From positions 1-57,076 of the forward strand of contig JAHCJK010000015.1 in NCBI GenBank assembly GCA_026184295.1: a stretch of 57,076 bases of DNA. The letters run 5' to 3'. The translations under genes and the position numbers were made by a program. Of the stretch, positions 17,694 through 30,500 are shown in pieces. Positions within the stretch are counted from its first letter, which is position 1. Each line of letters opens with the position of its first letter. The notes beneath the pieces are model-generated. The model saw only the letters and a program-made list of their open reading frames with translations, was not told the origin of the DNA and made no database searches. The stretch is from Planctomycetota bacterium (lineage in GTDB: Bacteria; Planctomycetota; SZUA-567; H5-PLA8).

Positions 17694-18434
17694 TCAGGGC
17701 TCGTCGTCCGCGCCGGTGCGCCGGGGGCGGGGCGCCAGAGGATCGGGTTCTTCGATGGCGGGGCGTTCGACGCTGTCGCCGCTGTTGGTCTCGAGCAGGA
17801 AGATCACCTGCAGCCGGAAGAGCACGTAGCCGGCGGCGGCGAAGCCCAGCACCAGCGGCACCGCGTCAGACGCGCTCCAGTTCATGACGTCGTTGATCAG
17901 CGTCGAAGTCATGCCGTAGACGACCAGCCCCGCCGCCGCGCCCATCGCGCCGCCCACCACCGCGAGCAGCAGGCGCAGGAACGCGCCTTTGGGCCGGTTC
18001 TGCTGGAAGAACATGGCGATGGCCAGCGGGCCCGTGCCGAGCAGCGGGCAGAGGGCCGCGAAGAGCAGCGGGTTGAGCAGGCGCGGGAAGACTTCGGGGT
18101 CGTTGGCGGCCGGATCGGACGCGAGCAGCGCCACGGCGCCGTAGCTGATCAGGCCCAGCAGGAAGCCGCCGTTCAGCCCCGCGATCGCGCCCATCAGCGA
18201 ACGGTTCATCAGGGAGAGCAGGTAGGCGTTCAGCGCCCCGAGCGCGCACAGGCCCACGCCCATGAAATGGATATCCTTGTTGAGCAACGGAATCACGATG
18301 GCCAGGATGCCGGCGGTAAACCCCGAAAGCAGCCCGCCGAAATGCTTGTAGCCCCAAAACGGCATCGGCGGCGCCGCGGGAGCGGGCGCGGGGGCGGCGG
18401 GGAGGGGCGCGGCGGCGGCCTCGGAGGCGTTCAT
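17694..18434 (-). CDS. Polytopic membrane protein of unknown function
   Basis: A 246-residue protein with about six transmembrane helices, a proline- and alanine-rich N-terminus of about 28 residues and a charged C-terminal tail. I do not recognise the family. The ATG at 18434 is preferred because the open frame upstream of it is arginine-rich and not protein-like. It forms a two-gene unit with the DUF309 gene and diverges from the lactonase operon over 125 bp. Confidence 0.75.
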   Translation of the reverse strand: MNASEAAAAPLPAAPAPAPAAPPMPFWGYKHFGGLLSGFTAGILAIVIPLLNKDIHFMGVGLCALGALNAYLLSLMNRSLMGAIAGLNGGFLLGLISYGAVALLASDPAANDPEVFPRLLNPLLFAALCPLLGTGPLAIAMFFQQNRPKGAFLRLLLAVVGGAMGAAAGLVVYGMTSTLINDVMNWSASDAVPLVLGFAAAGYVLFRLQVIFLLETNSGDSVERPAIEEPDPLAPRPRRTGADDEP

Positions 18435-18495
18435 GCGCGCATGATACCCTGCCGGAGGGCGCGCGCGAGCGAAAGGGTTCCGGCGGAGGATCGGG

Positions 18496-18524
18496 CTGGA
18501 CCTGCGGGCGGCGGGGAGTACAAC
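18496..18524 (+). promoter_or_regulatory. Candidate sigma-70 promoter of the lactonase-SDR operon
   Basis: CTGGAC (18496-18501) and TACAAC (18519-18524) are spaced by 17 bases and lie 35 bp before the ATG at 18560. Assigned by pattern only. Confidence 0.45.
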
Positions 18525-18559
18525 CGGGGCAGACACACGCATTGAAAGCGAGGGGCCGC

Positions 18560-19417
18560 ATGCCTGAAATTCATGCCATCGCCAACTATCACTGCAACAC
18601 GGGGGAAAACCCCCTCTGGAACGACCGCGACGGCAAGATTTACTGGGAAGACATCCCCCCCGGCCGGCTCTTCCGCGCCGATCCCGTCACCGGCGAACAC
18701 GAAAACTTCTTCACCAGCACCTCGCCCATCGGCGGCTTCACCTTCCAGGACGACGACGCCCTGCTCCTCTTTCAGGACAACAAGATCGCGCGCCTGAGTC
18801 CGGACGGAAAGTACGAGGTCCTGAAGGAAGGCATCGACGGCCAGATGACGCGCTTCAACGACGTCATCGCCGATCCTGAAGGCCGCGTCTACGCCGGGAC
18901 AATGAGCAACGATCCGCTGGGCGGCGGGCTCTTTAAGGTCGAACGCGACCTGAGCGTCACCTGCCTCTTTCGCGGCACCGGCTGCAGCAACGGGATGGGC
19001 TTCACGCCCGACCTGAAGCAGTTTTACTGGACGTGCAGTACGCGGCGCAAAATCTACCTCTACGATTACGACCGCCGCACCGGCGCGCTCACCCGCGAAC
19101 GCCTCTTCTACAACGCGCCGCCGACGGAAGGCTTCCCCGACGGCATGACGGTGGACACCGACGGCTTTATCTGGACGACGCGCTGGGACGGCTACGCGAT
19201 GCTCAAGCTCTCGCCCGAAGGCCGCTACCTGGACAAGATCGGCTTTCCGGTCGGGAAGGTGTCCTCGTGCGTCTTCGGCGGCGCGAACCTGGACGAACTG
19301 TTCGTCACCACCGCGGGCGGCAAGGACGGCAAGGATACGCTCGACGGCACGCTCTACCGCGTCACCAAGGTCGGCGCGCGCGGCACGAAGGAATTCCGTT
19401 CGAAGATCGGGCTGTAG
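18560..19417 (+). CDS. SMP-30/gluconolactonase family lactonase
   Basis: A 285-residue six-bladed propeller lactonase. The metal-binding residues are visible: Glu in GENPLW near the N-terminus, Asn in RFNDVIADPEG, Asn in GCSNGMGF and Asp in FPDGMTVD. The family hydrolyses aldono- or aldarolactones. The ATG at 18560 follows GAGGGG; an in-frame TTG at 18542 is unlikely. It heads an operon with two SDRs that look like uronate dehydrogenases, so the lactone produced by them is its likely substrate. Confidence 0.92.
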   Translation: MPEIHAIANYHCNTGENPLWNDRDGKIYWEDIPPGRLFRADPVTGEHENFFTSTSPIGGFTFQDDDALLLFQDNKIARLSPDGKYEVLKEGIDGQMTRFNDVIADPEGRVYAGTMSNDPLGGGLFKVERDLSVTCLFRGTGCSNGMGFTPDLKQFYWTCSTRRKIYLYDYDRRTGALTRERLFYNAPPTEGFPDGMTVDTDGFIWTTRWDGYAMLKLSPEGRYLDKIGFPVGKVSSCVFGGANLDELFVTTAGGKDGKDTLDGTLYRVTKVGARGTKEFRSKIGL

Positions 19418-19468
19418 CGGCTCGTCCGGCGCGGGGTGCCGGCGGGCGGTGCGCGAGGAACATCGGGG

Positions 19469-20197
19469 ATGGCGAAGCCTACGGTCCTGCTGACCGGTTC
19501 GGGTGGCCGCATTGGAAAACACGTTGTTCCCGCGCTCAGGCAGTTCTGGGACCTGCGCACGATGGACCACCGCCCGGTGGACTGGGACCCCGAGGCGCGG
19601 GTCTGCGGGCTGGACAGCATCCCCCAACTGACCGAACTGATGTCCGGCTGCCAGGCGGTGCTCCACCTGGCGGCAACCTCCGACGAAGCGCCCTTCGTCG
19701 AGCAGCTCGTCCCCAACAACGTCGTCGGCCTCTTCAACGTCTTCGAAGCCGCGCGCGCCGCGGGGGTCAAGCGCATGGTCTTCGCCAGCACCTGCCAGGC
19801 GGTGCTCGGAGGCGGCCGGCGAGACCATCCGATCCGTGCCGAAGAGCCGCATCGTCCCGTCACGCTGTACGGCGTCACCAAGGCGATGGGCGAAGTGATG
19901 GGCCGCTACTACCACGACAAGCACGGGCTGGAATTCATCGCCATACGCATCGGCTGGTTCCAGCCGTACGAGAGCGACCTGATCCGCAAGAAAGGCGGCG
20001 CGCGCACCATCTGGCTCTCGCCGCGCGACGCGGTCAAACTCTTCCGATGTTCTGTCGAAAAGCCCGGCGTCGGCTACGCCGTCGTCCACGGCACCTCGAT
20101 CACCGAAAAGGAAGTGCTGGGCCTCCAGGAAGCGCGGGAAATCCTGGGGTACGAACCCGAAGACGACGTGCGGACCATCCCGGCGGGCGACGCATGA
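19469..20197 (+). CDS. Extended SDR, uronate-dehydrogenase-like (copy 1)
   Basis: A 242-residue NAD(P)-dependent extended short-chain dehydrogenase. VLLTGSGGRIGKHV is the nucleotide loop, VLHLAATSDE the strand-4 block, and YGVTK carries the catalytic Tyr-Lys pair after a Ser in FASTCQAVLG. The pattern RYYHDKHGLEFIAIRIGWF is typical of uronate dehydrogenase relatives. The ATG at 19469 is preferred to a GTG at 19436. Its stop overlaps the start of a close paralogue (ATGA at 20194-20197). Role in oxidising a uronic acid or aldose to a lactone is inferred from family and the lactonase next door. Confidence 0.88.
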   Translation: MAKPTVLLTGSGGRIGKHVVPALRQFWDLRTMDHRPVDWDPEARVCGLDSIPQLTELMSGCQAVLHLAATSDEAPFVEQLVPNNVVGLFNVFEAARAAGVKRMVFASTCQAVLGGGRRDHPIRAEEPHRPVTLYGVTKAMGEVMGRYYHDKHGLEFIAIRIGWFQPYESDLIRKKGGARTIWLSPRDAVKLFRCSVEKPGVGYAVVHGTSITEKEVLGLQEAREILGYEPEDDVRTIPAGDA

Positions 20198-20925
20198 GCG
20201 CGCCCGCGGAGACGCCCCGCCTGAAGGTGGCCGTCACCGGCGCGGCCGGGCGCATCGGGCGCGTGCTCTGCCCGCTGCTGCGTCCGCACTACGACCTGCG
20301 GACGCTCGACCGCGTGCCCGTGGCGCACGACCCGAAGGCGCTGCTGGGCGACGTGCGCGATCTCGACTTCATGCGCAAGGCCCTCGCCGGCGCCGACGTG
20401 CTCGTGCACCTGGCCGCCGAACCGTACCCGTTCGCGAACTGGACCGAGGAACTGGTCGAACCCAACATCATCGGCGCCCAGCGGGCGTTTCAGGCAGCGC
20501 AGGAGGCCGGCGTCCGGCGCATCGTCTACGCGAGTTCCTGCCACTCGGTGCTCGGCTATCCCTGGGACCAGACGGTGCCGGTCACTGCCACGCCCAAGCC
20601 GCGCACGCTGTACGGCGTCAGCAAGCAGTTCGGCGAGATTCTGGGGCGCTACTACCACGACAAGCACGGGGTGGAATTCGTCGCCGTGCGCATCGGCGCC
20701 TTTTCCGAAAAAGGCGCGCGCCACCTCCGCAAGCCCGGCGAATGCCGCATGCTCTGGCTCTCGCCCGACGACGGCGCGTTCATCTTTCGCTCCGCGATCG
20801 AGCAGCCCGGGATCGGCTACGAGATCGTCCACGCGACCAGCCGTACCGAACCGGAATTCCTCGCGCTGGAGCACACGCGGGAGCTTTTCGGATACGAGCC
20901 AGCCGACGACGTCAGGAATCAGTAG
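20194..20925 (+). CDS. Extended SDR, uronate-dehydrogenase-like (copy 2)
   Basis: A 243-residue paralogue of the preceding SDR, sharing long stretches such as LYGVSKQFGEILGRYYHDKH and the C-terminal GYEPADDVR. The nucleotide loop is VAVTGAAGRIGRVL and the catalytic Tyr-Lys is in YGVSK. The start overlaps the upstream stop by four bases, so translation is coupled. Its last 14 bases overlap, antisense, the 3' end of the gene at 20912-21667. Two diverged copies side by side suggest either a heteromer or two substrates. Confidence 0.88.
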   Translation: MSAPAETPRLKVAVTGAAGRIGRVLCPLLRPHYDLRTLDRVPVAHDPKALLGDVRDLDFMRKALAGADVLVHLAAEPYPFANWTEELVEPNIIGAQRAFQAAQEAGVRRIVYASSCHSVLGYPWDQTVPVTATPKPRTLYGVSKQFGEILGRYYHDKHGVEFVAVRIGAFSEKGARHLRKPGECRMLWLSPDDGAFIFRSAIEQPGIGYEIVHATSRTEPEFLALEHTRELFGYEPADDVRNQ

Positions 20926-21667
20926 GCGGCGCCGCGGGCCGGCGCTGGAGCGGCGGGCGAGGCCGGCGGAGCGGACGCTTGGGTTTGGGCGCGCCTTCGC
21001 TTTGAGCGGGGTGTGCGATTGCCGGAGCCGGCTTGGGCTCCTTTTCCACAACGGCGTAGGTCAGGCTGCGTTCGTCCAGGCAGCGCTTTATGCAGGCGAT
21101 GCTGCCCGTTAATAACACGTCCTGCACCCGCGCTCGTTCGCCGCGCACGTACAGGGTCTTAAGCACCGCGGAACTCAGCCACCACGTCAGTCCCGCAATG
21201 GGCAGCGCCAGGGCGTACCAAACGATGCCCTCTGTGTTCAGGGTTCTGCCGTACGGCACGATTAGCGTTTCGTCGTTCCCTCCGAAAGTCCGCGCGACTT
21301 TGATCCCAATCACGGCGGCAATCAGGGCCGTCCAGGCGAGGCGGCGCGAACGTTCCGCGATCCACGTTTCCCGTTTGAGCGACGAAGCACAATGCAATTC
21401 GTAGCGTGCGGGCTCGGTGGCTTCCCAGGTAAGCACGACGCCGACGCCCTGATCCATGCCCAGGTTCAGATGGAACGTCTTCCGGTAACAGGCCAGCTCG
21501 CCGCTTGGCCCGTGCTGCTCGAACTCGAACCAGGTAGGCTCGAACGTTTCCTCACGTTCCTGCGGAATGACGGAGGCCGCGAGCGCATCCATCAGTTCGT
21601 CCATGCGTTCGATGTGGGCTTCGGGCGGCCCTTCCTGAAGGGAGATATGCAAGGTCTGCGCACGCAT
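20912..21667 (-). CDS. Membrane protein of unknown function
   Basis: A 251-residue protein with a soluble N-terminal part of about 105 residues, two transmembrane helices (around LAWTALIAAVIGI and IVWYALALPIAGL) and a C-terminal tail rich in proline, arginine and lysine. I do not recognise the domain. The gene converges on the second SDR, with stop codons overlapping. Upstream is a 252-bp AT-richer divergent gap (21668-21919) in which I see no named feature beyond a short palindrome around ACGGATCCGT. Confidence 0.7.
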   Translation of the reverse strand: MRAQTLHISLQEGPPEAHIERMDELMDALAASVIPQEREETFEPTWFEFEQHGPSGELACYRKTFHLNLGMDQGVGVVLTWEATEPARYELHCASSLKRETWIAERSRRLAWTALIAAVIGIKVARTFGGNDETLIVPYGRTLNTEGIVWYALALPIAGLTWWLSSAVLKTLYVRGERARVQDVLLTGSIACIKRCLDERSLTYAVVEKEPKPAPAIAHPAQSEGAPKPKRPLRRPRPPLQRRPAAPPTDS

Positions 21668-21919
21668 AGGCGGTCTCGATGTAATAATACCGGCATCTTA
21701 CGGAGGACTACATAACGTGCAATATCCTGCATGACGGATCCGTTGCATGCCGTCTCCTTACTAACAACTGGGTTTCGAACGCGACGATGCCTGTAACAAT
21801 TGTGATCGCAACATCATGCTCATGAATAGATTGTATTAATACCGGAAATCTTGCACTTTAGACCGCAGTCTTTCGTTTGTAGTTGTATAGACGTTATGCA
21901 TGAGGCCCGGGGACGCGAA

Positions 21920-23683
21920 ATGACAAGGCACCAGTGCATCCTCGTCGTCGCCGTGCTCGCGACGGTTTTGGCCGTCCGCGCGCAGGCGCAGGACTCCCGC
22001 GCCGAGATCATCCCGTTCCTGGCCGAGAACATCGACGCGGTGCTGCGCGCGGGCGAGAAGCCCAAGGCGTGGCTGCTGATCTTCGGTTCGCGCACCGAAT
22101 ACCCGATCGTGAAGTGCGACGAGAAGGCCATCACCGTGCTCGTGCAGGGCAACGCGTACCCCGCGCCGTGGAACCGCATCGAGAACCCGGAGCTGATCGG
22201 CATCGCCAAGTCCGTGGCCAACGGCAAGGGCGAACGCCTGCTGGTTGCCGCGGAAGTCGCCCTGGCGCTCGACCAGCCCGAGGAAGCCAACCGGCTCCTG
22301 GCGCTCGCGCGCGAGGCCGACGCGTCGCTCGATAAGAAGATCAATTCGCTGGCCGGCGAGGTGGCCCGGGCCGAAGAGGAAGCGGCCAAGAAGGCCCGCG
22401 CCGCGCAGCCGGTCAAGGCCGCCAAGACCACGACCAAGCCCGACGCGCCGCCGGCCGTGAGCGTCCCGTCCAGCGCCGCGTCGCAGCCGGTGACGGGCAA
22501 CGTCTTGCAGGTGGGCCCGTCGCGGCAGTTCAAGACCATCGCCAGCGCGGTCGCCAAGGCCGGGCCGGGCACGACGGTGGTGATCGATCCGGGCACCTAC
22601 AACGAATGCATGAAGCTGACGGGCCAGGGCACCGCGGCCGCGCCGATCCGCGTCCTGGGCGTGCTGGGCCCGAACGGCGAACGCCCGCTCCTGGACGGCA
22701 ACGGGCTGGTGCTGAGCGGCGTGCGTTCGACGCCGCGCGCGATCATGCAGGTGGAAGGCTCGTACATCACGATCGAGAACCTGGAGTTCAAGAACGCGCG
22801 CAACGGCAACAACGGGGCCGGCGTGCGCTTCAATTCGTCCACCCGCGCCACGCTGCGCAACTGCAAGGTCACCTACTGCGACATGGGCCTGCAAGGGGGC
22901 GACAAGGAAGCCGTCACCATCGAACGCTGCGAGATCGCCTACAACGGCACCAAGGACTTCGACGGCTACAGCCACAACTTCTACATGGACGGCAACGGCG
23001 TGATCCTGCGCTTCAGCTACGTCCACGACTCGCTGTTCGGGCAGAACTTCAAGTCGCGCGCCCACTACAACGAGCTTTGGTACAACTACATCTGCGATTC
23101 GGAGGAAGGCGAGATCTGCCTCGTGGACAGCGAACACACCGCGGAGCCGAACTCGAACACCCTGCTGGTCGGGAACGTAGTGGTCAGCAAGGTCCGCGGC
23201 GGCGACCGCAACGCGACGAAGTACATCGATTACGGCTCCGACACGGGGCGCAAGCACGACGGCACCCTGTACGCCTTCCACAACACCTTCGTGGCCGGGA
23301 CGCCGCGCATCGGTTTCATCGGGCTCTCGGCGCCCGACACCAAGGCCGTGCTGCTGAACAACATCTTCCACGGCTCGAACAAGATCGCCTGGGGCAAGAG
23401 CACCGACGTGAAGGGCAGCAACAACGCCGTCGATGCCGGCGCGGACGTCCCCGGCGGCCTGGCGAACCCGCTCAAGATCGCCCTGGCCTTCGCCGACGCG
23501 GCGGGGCACAACTACAAGACCGCGAGCACGCTCAACCTGGGCGCGCCCGCGGAACAACTCGTCTACGCCGACGGCACGGGCAAGAAGCTGACGGCCGTCG
23601 TGGACCGCCAGCCGATCTTCCCCCAAGGCGACGAAGCCCGCCCCAAGAACGGCCTGCCCGATTGCGGGGCCTACGAGCAGTAA
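21920..23683 (+). CDS. Exported right-handed beta-helix (pectate-lyase-like) protein
   Basis: A 587-residue protein. Residues 1-23 are a signal peptide (LVVAVLATVLAVRAQAQ). Residues 24-180 form a first domain with an Ala/Lys-rich helical stretch, then a linker. From about 195 to 540 there is a parallel beta-helix: the entry FKTIASAVAKAGPGTTVVID plus repeated rungs (YITIENLEF, RATLRNCKVTYC, VTIERCEIAYNG, ILRFSYVHDS, LLNNIFHGS). This is the fold of polysaccharide lyases and glycoside hydrolases such as PL1/PL9/GH28. I could not place catalytic residues, so lyase activity is not shown. The ATG at 21920 is chosen for the leader; the frame is open to 21851. Confidence 0.85.
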   Translation: MTRHQCILVVAVLATVLAVRAQAQDSRAEIIPFLAENIDAVLRAGEKPKAWLLIFGSRTEYPIVKCDEKAITVLVQGNAYPAPWNRIENPELIGIAKSVANGKGERLLVAAEVALALDQPEEANRLLALAREADASLDKKINSLAGEVARAEEEAAKKARAAQPVKAAKTTTKPDAPPAVSVPSSAASQPVTGNVLQVGPSRQFKTIASAVAKAGPGTTVVIDPGTYNECMKLTGQGTAAAPIRVLGVLGPNGERPLLDGNGLVLSGVRSTPRAIMQVEGSYITIENLEFKNARNGNNGAGVRFNSSTRATLRNCKVTYCDMGLQGGDKEAVTIERCEIAYNGTKDFDGYSHNFYMDGNGVILRFSYVHDSLFGQNFKSRAHYNELWYNYICDSEEGEICLVDSEHTAEPNSNTLLVGNVVVSKVRGGDRNATKYIDYGSDTGRKHDGTLYAFHNTFVAGTPRIGFIGLSAPDTKAVLLNNIFHGSNKIAWGKSTDVKGSNNAVDAGADVPGGLANPLKIALAFADAAGHNYKTASTLNLGAPAEQLVYADGTGKKLTAVVDRQPIFPQGDEARPKNGLPDCGAYEQ

Positions 23684-23686
23684 GCC

Positions 23687-23977
23687 CTAAGCGCGCTTCA
23701 TTACCGCCGCGAATTCCTTCGCATCGAACGCGCGCATCGTCTCCGTGTGCACGTTGCCCTTGGCGCTCAGCTTGAGCATCAGGGCCGTGGCGCGCGCCTC
23801 GTCGGGCGCGTCGAACACGAGCACGCCGTCGCTGGAGCCCATCGTCCAGTAGACCTCGTGCACGGCGCCGCCGAGCTTGCGGGCCTCCTTTTTGAAGAGC
23901 TCCGCGCGCTTCACGGACTGTCCGATCTGCTTCACGCCCTGGGCGGTAAAGCGGATCAACGCGACGTACCTGGCCAT
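23687..23977 (-). CDS. GYD domain protein
   Basis: A 96-residue cytoplasmic protein of the GYD family (VALIRFTAQGVKQI at the start, WTMGSSDGVLVFDAPDEA in the middle). The family folds as an alpha/beta ferredoxin-like small protein of unknown function. The stop is three bases from the stop of the convergent beta-helix gene. It stands alone. Confidence 0.88.
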   Translation of the reverse strand: MARYVALIRFTAQGVKQIGQSVKRAELFKKEARKLGGAVHEVYWTMGSSDGVLVFDAPDEARATALMLKLSAKGNVHTETMRAFDAKEFAAVMKRA

Positions 23978-24081
23978 GGTTTCCCCTCCCGGAGTTTAGG
24001 ATAGACGTTCAGGCTACTTCTTTCGCGCCGGGGGTCCACTTTTCATAGGTAAAAATTCAGGCCCGAAGCGCACGATCGGAG

Positions 24082-26721
<2,640 letters not shown>

Positions 26722-26740
26722 GCGGGAAGTCCGCCCGAAG

Positions 26741-26780
26741 TAAAAACGCCGCCGCTGCACGCAGGGCGGCGTTTTTATTT
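26741..26780. terminator. Bidirectional terminator between gyrB and the His-rich gene
   Basis: A 13-bp stem (TAAAAACGCCGCC with GGCGGCGTTTTTA, arms 26741-26753 and 26765-26777) around an 11-base loop gives a T run on both strands. It can end gyrB on the plus strand and the convergent gene on the minus strand. Confidence 0.93.
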
Positions 26781-26793
26781 TGGATGCGGCTTG

Positions 26794-27333
26794 CTAGTGG
26801 CCGTGGCCTTCGTGGCCGGACTTCTCTTCGGCGGGCGCGGGGGCCGCGGACTTTTCCGCGGGCGCGTGGCCTTCGCCGGCGCCGTGCGCGGGGGTTTCCG
26901 CCGGGGCGGTCTTGGTCTCGTGCGAACCGTGCCCGGCGGGCGCGGTCTTTTCTCCGTGGCCGGCCTTTTCCCCATGCGAGGCGGCGGGCGCGCCGTGGCC
27001 CTCGCCGTGGCCGGCTTCGGCGTGGGATTCGTGCACCGCATGCGGTTTGGCGGAGGTCGCCAGCTTCAGGCTGTAGAGCGAGATCGCGGCCAGCATGCCG
27101 GCCAGCGCGACGCCGAAGATCACCAGCGCTTCCGGGCCCACCTTGGGCAGGGTGCTGGGGCCGGGCGGCTTGAGGTTGTAATCGCCCCAGTGTTCGTGGC
27201 CGTGCCCGTGGCCGCCGTGGCCGCCGTGGCTGTCGTGGCCGCCGTGGCTGTCGTGCCCGCCGTGGCTGTCGTGCCCGCCGCCGTGGGCATCGTGCCCGCC
27301 GTGTCCGTGATCGTCGTGAGCGTGTGCCGACAT
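26794..27333 (-). CDS. Histidine-rich membrane protein
   Basis: A 179-residue protein whose first 47 residues hold 17 histidines in GGHDSH-type repeats. A single transmembrane helix (ALVIFGVALAGMLAAISLYSL, about residues 69-90) follows, then a second His/Glu/Ala/Pro-rich tail ending in GHEGHGH. Such His repeats commonly bind Zn, Ni or Cu, so metal buffering or delivery at the membrane is a reasonable inference, but nothing in the sequence proves it. The coding DNA itself contains a tandem array. It shares the bidirectional terminator with gyrB and diverges from the giant surface protein gene. Confidence 0.8.
   Translation of the reverse strand: MSAHAHDDHGHGGHDAHGGGHDSHGGHDSHGGHDSHGGHGGHGHGHEHWGDYNLKPPGPSTLPKVGPEALVIFGVALAGMLAAISLYSLKLATSAKPHAVHESHAEAGHGEGHGAPAASHGEKAGHGEKTAPAGHGSHETKTAPAETPAHGAGEGHAPAEKSAAPAPAEEKSGHEGHGH
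27217..27300. repeat. 18-bp in-frame tandem repeat coding for GGHDSH units
   Basis: Three near-exact 18-bp copies of a GCCGTGGCTGTCGTG-type unit plus degenerate neighbours encode GGHDSH repeats in the His-rich gene. An in-frame repeat of this kind can change copy number without shifting the frame. Confidence 0.8.
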
Positions 27334-27513
27334 AGGCGCGAAAACTCCTGCGGAATGAAAGGAAGCAGCGCGCTTAATCTAAGAAGGAGCGCGGAGAGTT
27401 CCAAGGCCAAAACCGAGATTCCGCTGCCATCTTGAGGCACTTGGGATAGATTTTTTCATTATCCGGCGGCCCATTCCCGTCTTACGGATGGGCCCGATCC
27501 AAGGACGCGCCGC

Positions 27514-30500
27514 GTGAGCCAATCCAACCGGTCCACTCTTGTCTTCGTCGTGCTGCTCGTGGTGCTGGTCGTGGGTGTAAAACTCTATTTGGGAAGGCAT
27601 TCGCCGAACGTCCCCGAGCCCGATCCGGACGCTGAAAAGACCGTCGTTTCCGAAGAAACCTCCGAGCCGGCCCCCAAGCGCCCGCCGCCGCCGCCCGAGA
27701 CCACCGCGCAGGTCCACGGACTGGGCCTGTTGCGCGTCAGCGACGACGCGGAGCTGAAGCGCGGCGACTTCTGGCTCGAACAGACGCTCACGCTGCCCCC
27801 GCTGGTCAACCCCGGCCCCGTCGCCGATCTGTACCTCTCCATCGATCCCGCGACCGCCACGGGCATGCGCCTGCGGCTCGACGACAAGGCCGCGGTGCTC
27901 GAACGCCTGACCAAACCCGAGGGCGCCCAGGAACCGGCCTGCGAGGAACTCGCGAAGGGTTCGGTGCGGGAACTCGTCGGCCCCGCCGCGCGCGCGGGCG
28001 GCGACCAGGTGCTCGGCGCGCTGTGGCGCAACGGCGAGCTGGCGGTCTGGTGGAACGGGACGCTCCTCTTTACGTGGAAGGGCGACGCGAAGCTCGACGG
28101 CCCCAGCGGCGCGGCGGTCTCGAACGACGGGACCAAGGCCGGGCCGCGGCGCGCGATCCCGCTCGGCCGCGTGGCCTTCCGCGACACGTTCATGCGCGAG
28201 AGCGCCGGGTACGTCTGGCGGCCCGCGCGCGGCAAGTGGGAACTGACGCAGATGGCCTTTCCGGAGCGCTCCGCGAATCCCTTCTCGCTGCGGGCCAGCT
28301 TCGGGCAGGACGCGCCCGCCGCCGACAAGCTCTACCGCGGGCGCATGCGCACCGAACGCTACGGCATCGGCGTGATGATCGGCGATGTCGAGGGCACCAT
28401 CCACATCGTCCGCATCACGGGCGGTTCGCCCGCCGCGCGCGCGGGCCTGCAGGAAGACGACACCATCGTGGCGATCGACGGCCAGCCGATCGAGCAGCTC
28501 GACCGCTGGCGCCTGAACCAGCTTCTGTACACCGACGATGGCGGGCGCGCCGGGACGCTGCGCCTCAAGATCCTGCGCCCGGGCGAGAAAGCGCTGCGCG
28601 ACTTCGTCATCCCCCGCGACCAGTTCGTCTGGGGCACGCCGATGACCGGGACGCTCATCCAGCCCGTCAGCCAGAGCGACGAGGCGCTGATCCTGGGCGG
28701 CGAGGCCGGCTGGAGCGATTACGCGGCCGAGGCCTGCGTGAAGCCGCTCGGCGCCGGGGCCTGCGGGCTGGCCGTGGCGGTTACCTCGCCCGGCGACTGC
28801 CTGCTGCTACGCTGGCAGGGCCCGAAGAGCGATCAGAACGGCGGCGAGGACGAAGGCGGCGCGGAGCGCAAGCAACCCGAGGCCGCGCACGAACGCCTGC
28901 AGCTCGTGCGCGTCGAAGGCGGCGTGGAAAAGATTCTGGCCGAGAAACCGATGGCCTACCGCCCGTACGAGTTCTACCGCATGACGCTGGACTGGTCCGG
29001 CGAGGACGTGCGCGCGCTCGTGGACGGCGCGGAAGTCTTCCGCGAAAAGGTTCCGGGCCTGCGCCGCGGGCAGGTGGGCCTGTACGCGGGCAAGGGCGAA
29101 CCGGTCTTCTTCGACGACGTGGGCGTCTTCAGCAACCGCAAGGAACTGGGCGGGAGCAACCCCGAGCGGCGCATCAACGAAATCTTCGCGGCCGAGCAGG
29201 ACATGGAACGCTGGGCCAACCCGGCGCTCGAATGGGACCGCGACGAGAAGACCGGATGGGCCCTGCACGCCTACCGCTTCCCCGGCGAACAGGCCGTGGT
29301 GCTGAACCGCCCCAAGTTCGACCAGCTTGAGCTGGCGCTGGGCGGGGGCGCGGACTTGCCGGCGCGGGGCGGCCTGCGCATCACGCTGAGCGGGCGGATC
29401 GCGAACTTTTCGGACCACGGGGGCCGCAACGCGAAGGCGCTCGAACTGCCCGCGGCAGGCCCGTACCAGCGTGTGGCCGTGCGCGCGGGCGCGGACCAGG
29501 TTTTCCTGGACGTGGACGGCCAGACGCTGACCTGGACGCGCGAACCCGAGGCCGCGAAGCAGGACGGCGACCGCCTGGCCGTGCGCGGCCTGAAGAACCT
29601 GGGCGATCCGCGGACCGTGCGGGTGACTTCGCGCGGGACGTACGAGTACACCTTCGACGGCGCGCCGGCCGACTGGAAAGTCGCCTGCGGGCGCTGGGGC
29701 CTGCTGAATAAATGGATCTGCGATCCGCGCTGGTCGTGGTTCGGCGGGCGCAGCAGCACGGTGGCCGCAATCTGGAACAAGCAGGTCTTCGGGGGAAACG
29801 TCTCGGTGGACGCGCACGTCGCCGTGATGATGGAGCAGGACGACCCGCCGTACGAACGCGCCGGCGACTACAACCTGACCATCTGCGGCGACGGCGTGCA
29901 CCTGGACAGCGGCTACGCGGTGATCTTCGGCGGCGGGCGCAATTACTGGACGCGCCTGTACCGCAACGGCGTGCAGGTGGCCGAGGCCACCGCCGAGGAC
30001 GCGCGCCTGCCCGGCGACCGCGTGCGCCAGCCGGACAAGCCCGAACTGCACCAGCGCTGGTTCCACCTGCGTTTGGAAAAGGCCGGCAACCAGGTCTCCT
30101 TCTACCGCGACGGGGTCAAGGCCTTCACCTTCACCGATCCCGATCCGCTGGGCGAAGGGCGCGTCGCCTTCTGGACCGTGGACAACGGCGTGCTGCTCTC
30201 GCGCTGCCGCATCGCCAGCGACGCCGTGCGCCCGGGACCGCTGGAAGCGCGCGCGAGCGAACTCTTCGACGACGGCAACGTGATCAACATGTACGACGGG
30301 GAAGTCCACACGAGCGTCGCGCTGGAGGCGATGCCGCAGGAGATTTCGGCCTCCGTCGGCGCGGCGCCGGCGCGCTTCAAGCCCGCCGACGCGGCGGCGA
30401 TCCCCGAGGCCAAGGACCAGTTTCTGGCCAAGGCCTGGCGCGTCACCAATGCGATCGGCGGCGGCTCCTTCGCCCTGCAGTGGAAGCGCCTGCGGCTCGA

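Noticed and set aside
27217..27300. CRISPR-like or noncoding tandem array
   Set aside because: The 18-bp repeats are in frame and encode the GGHDSH repeats of a protein.
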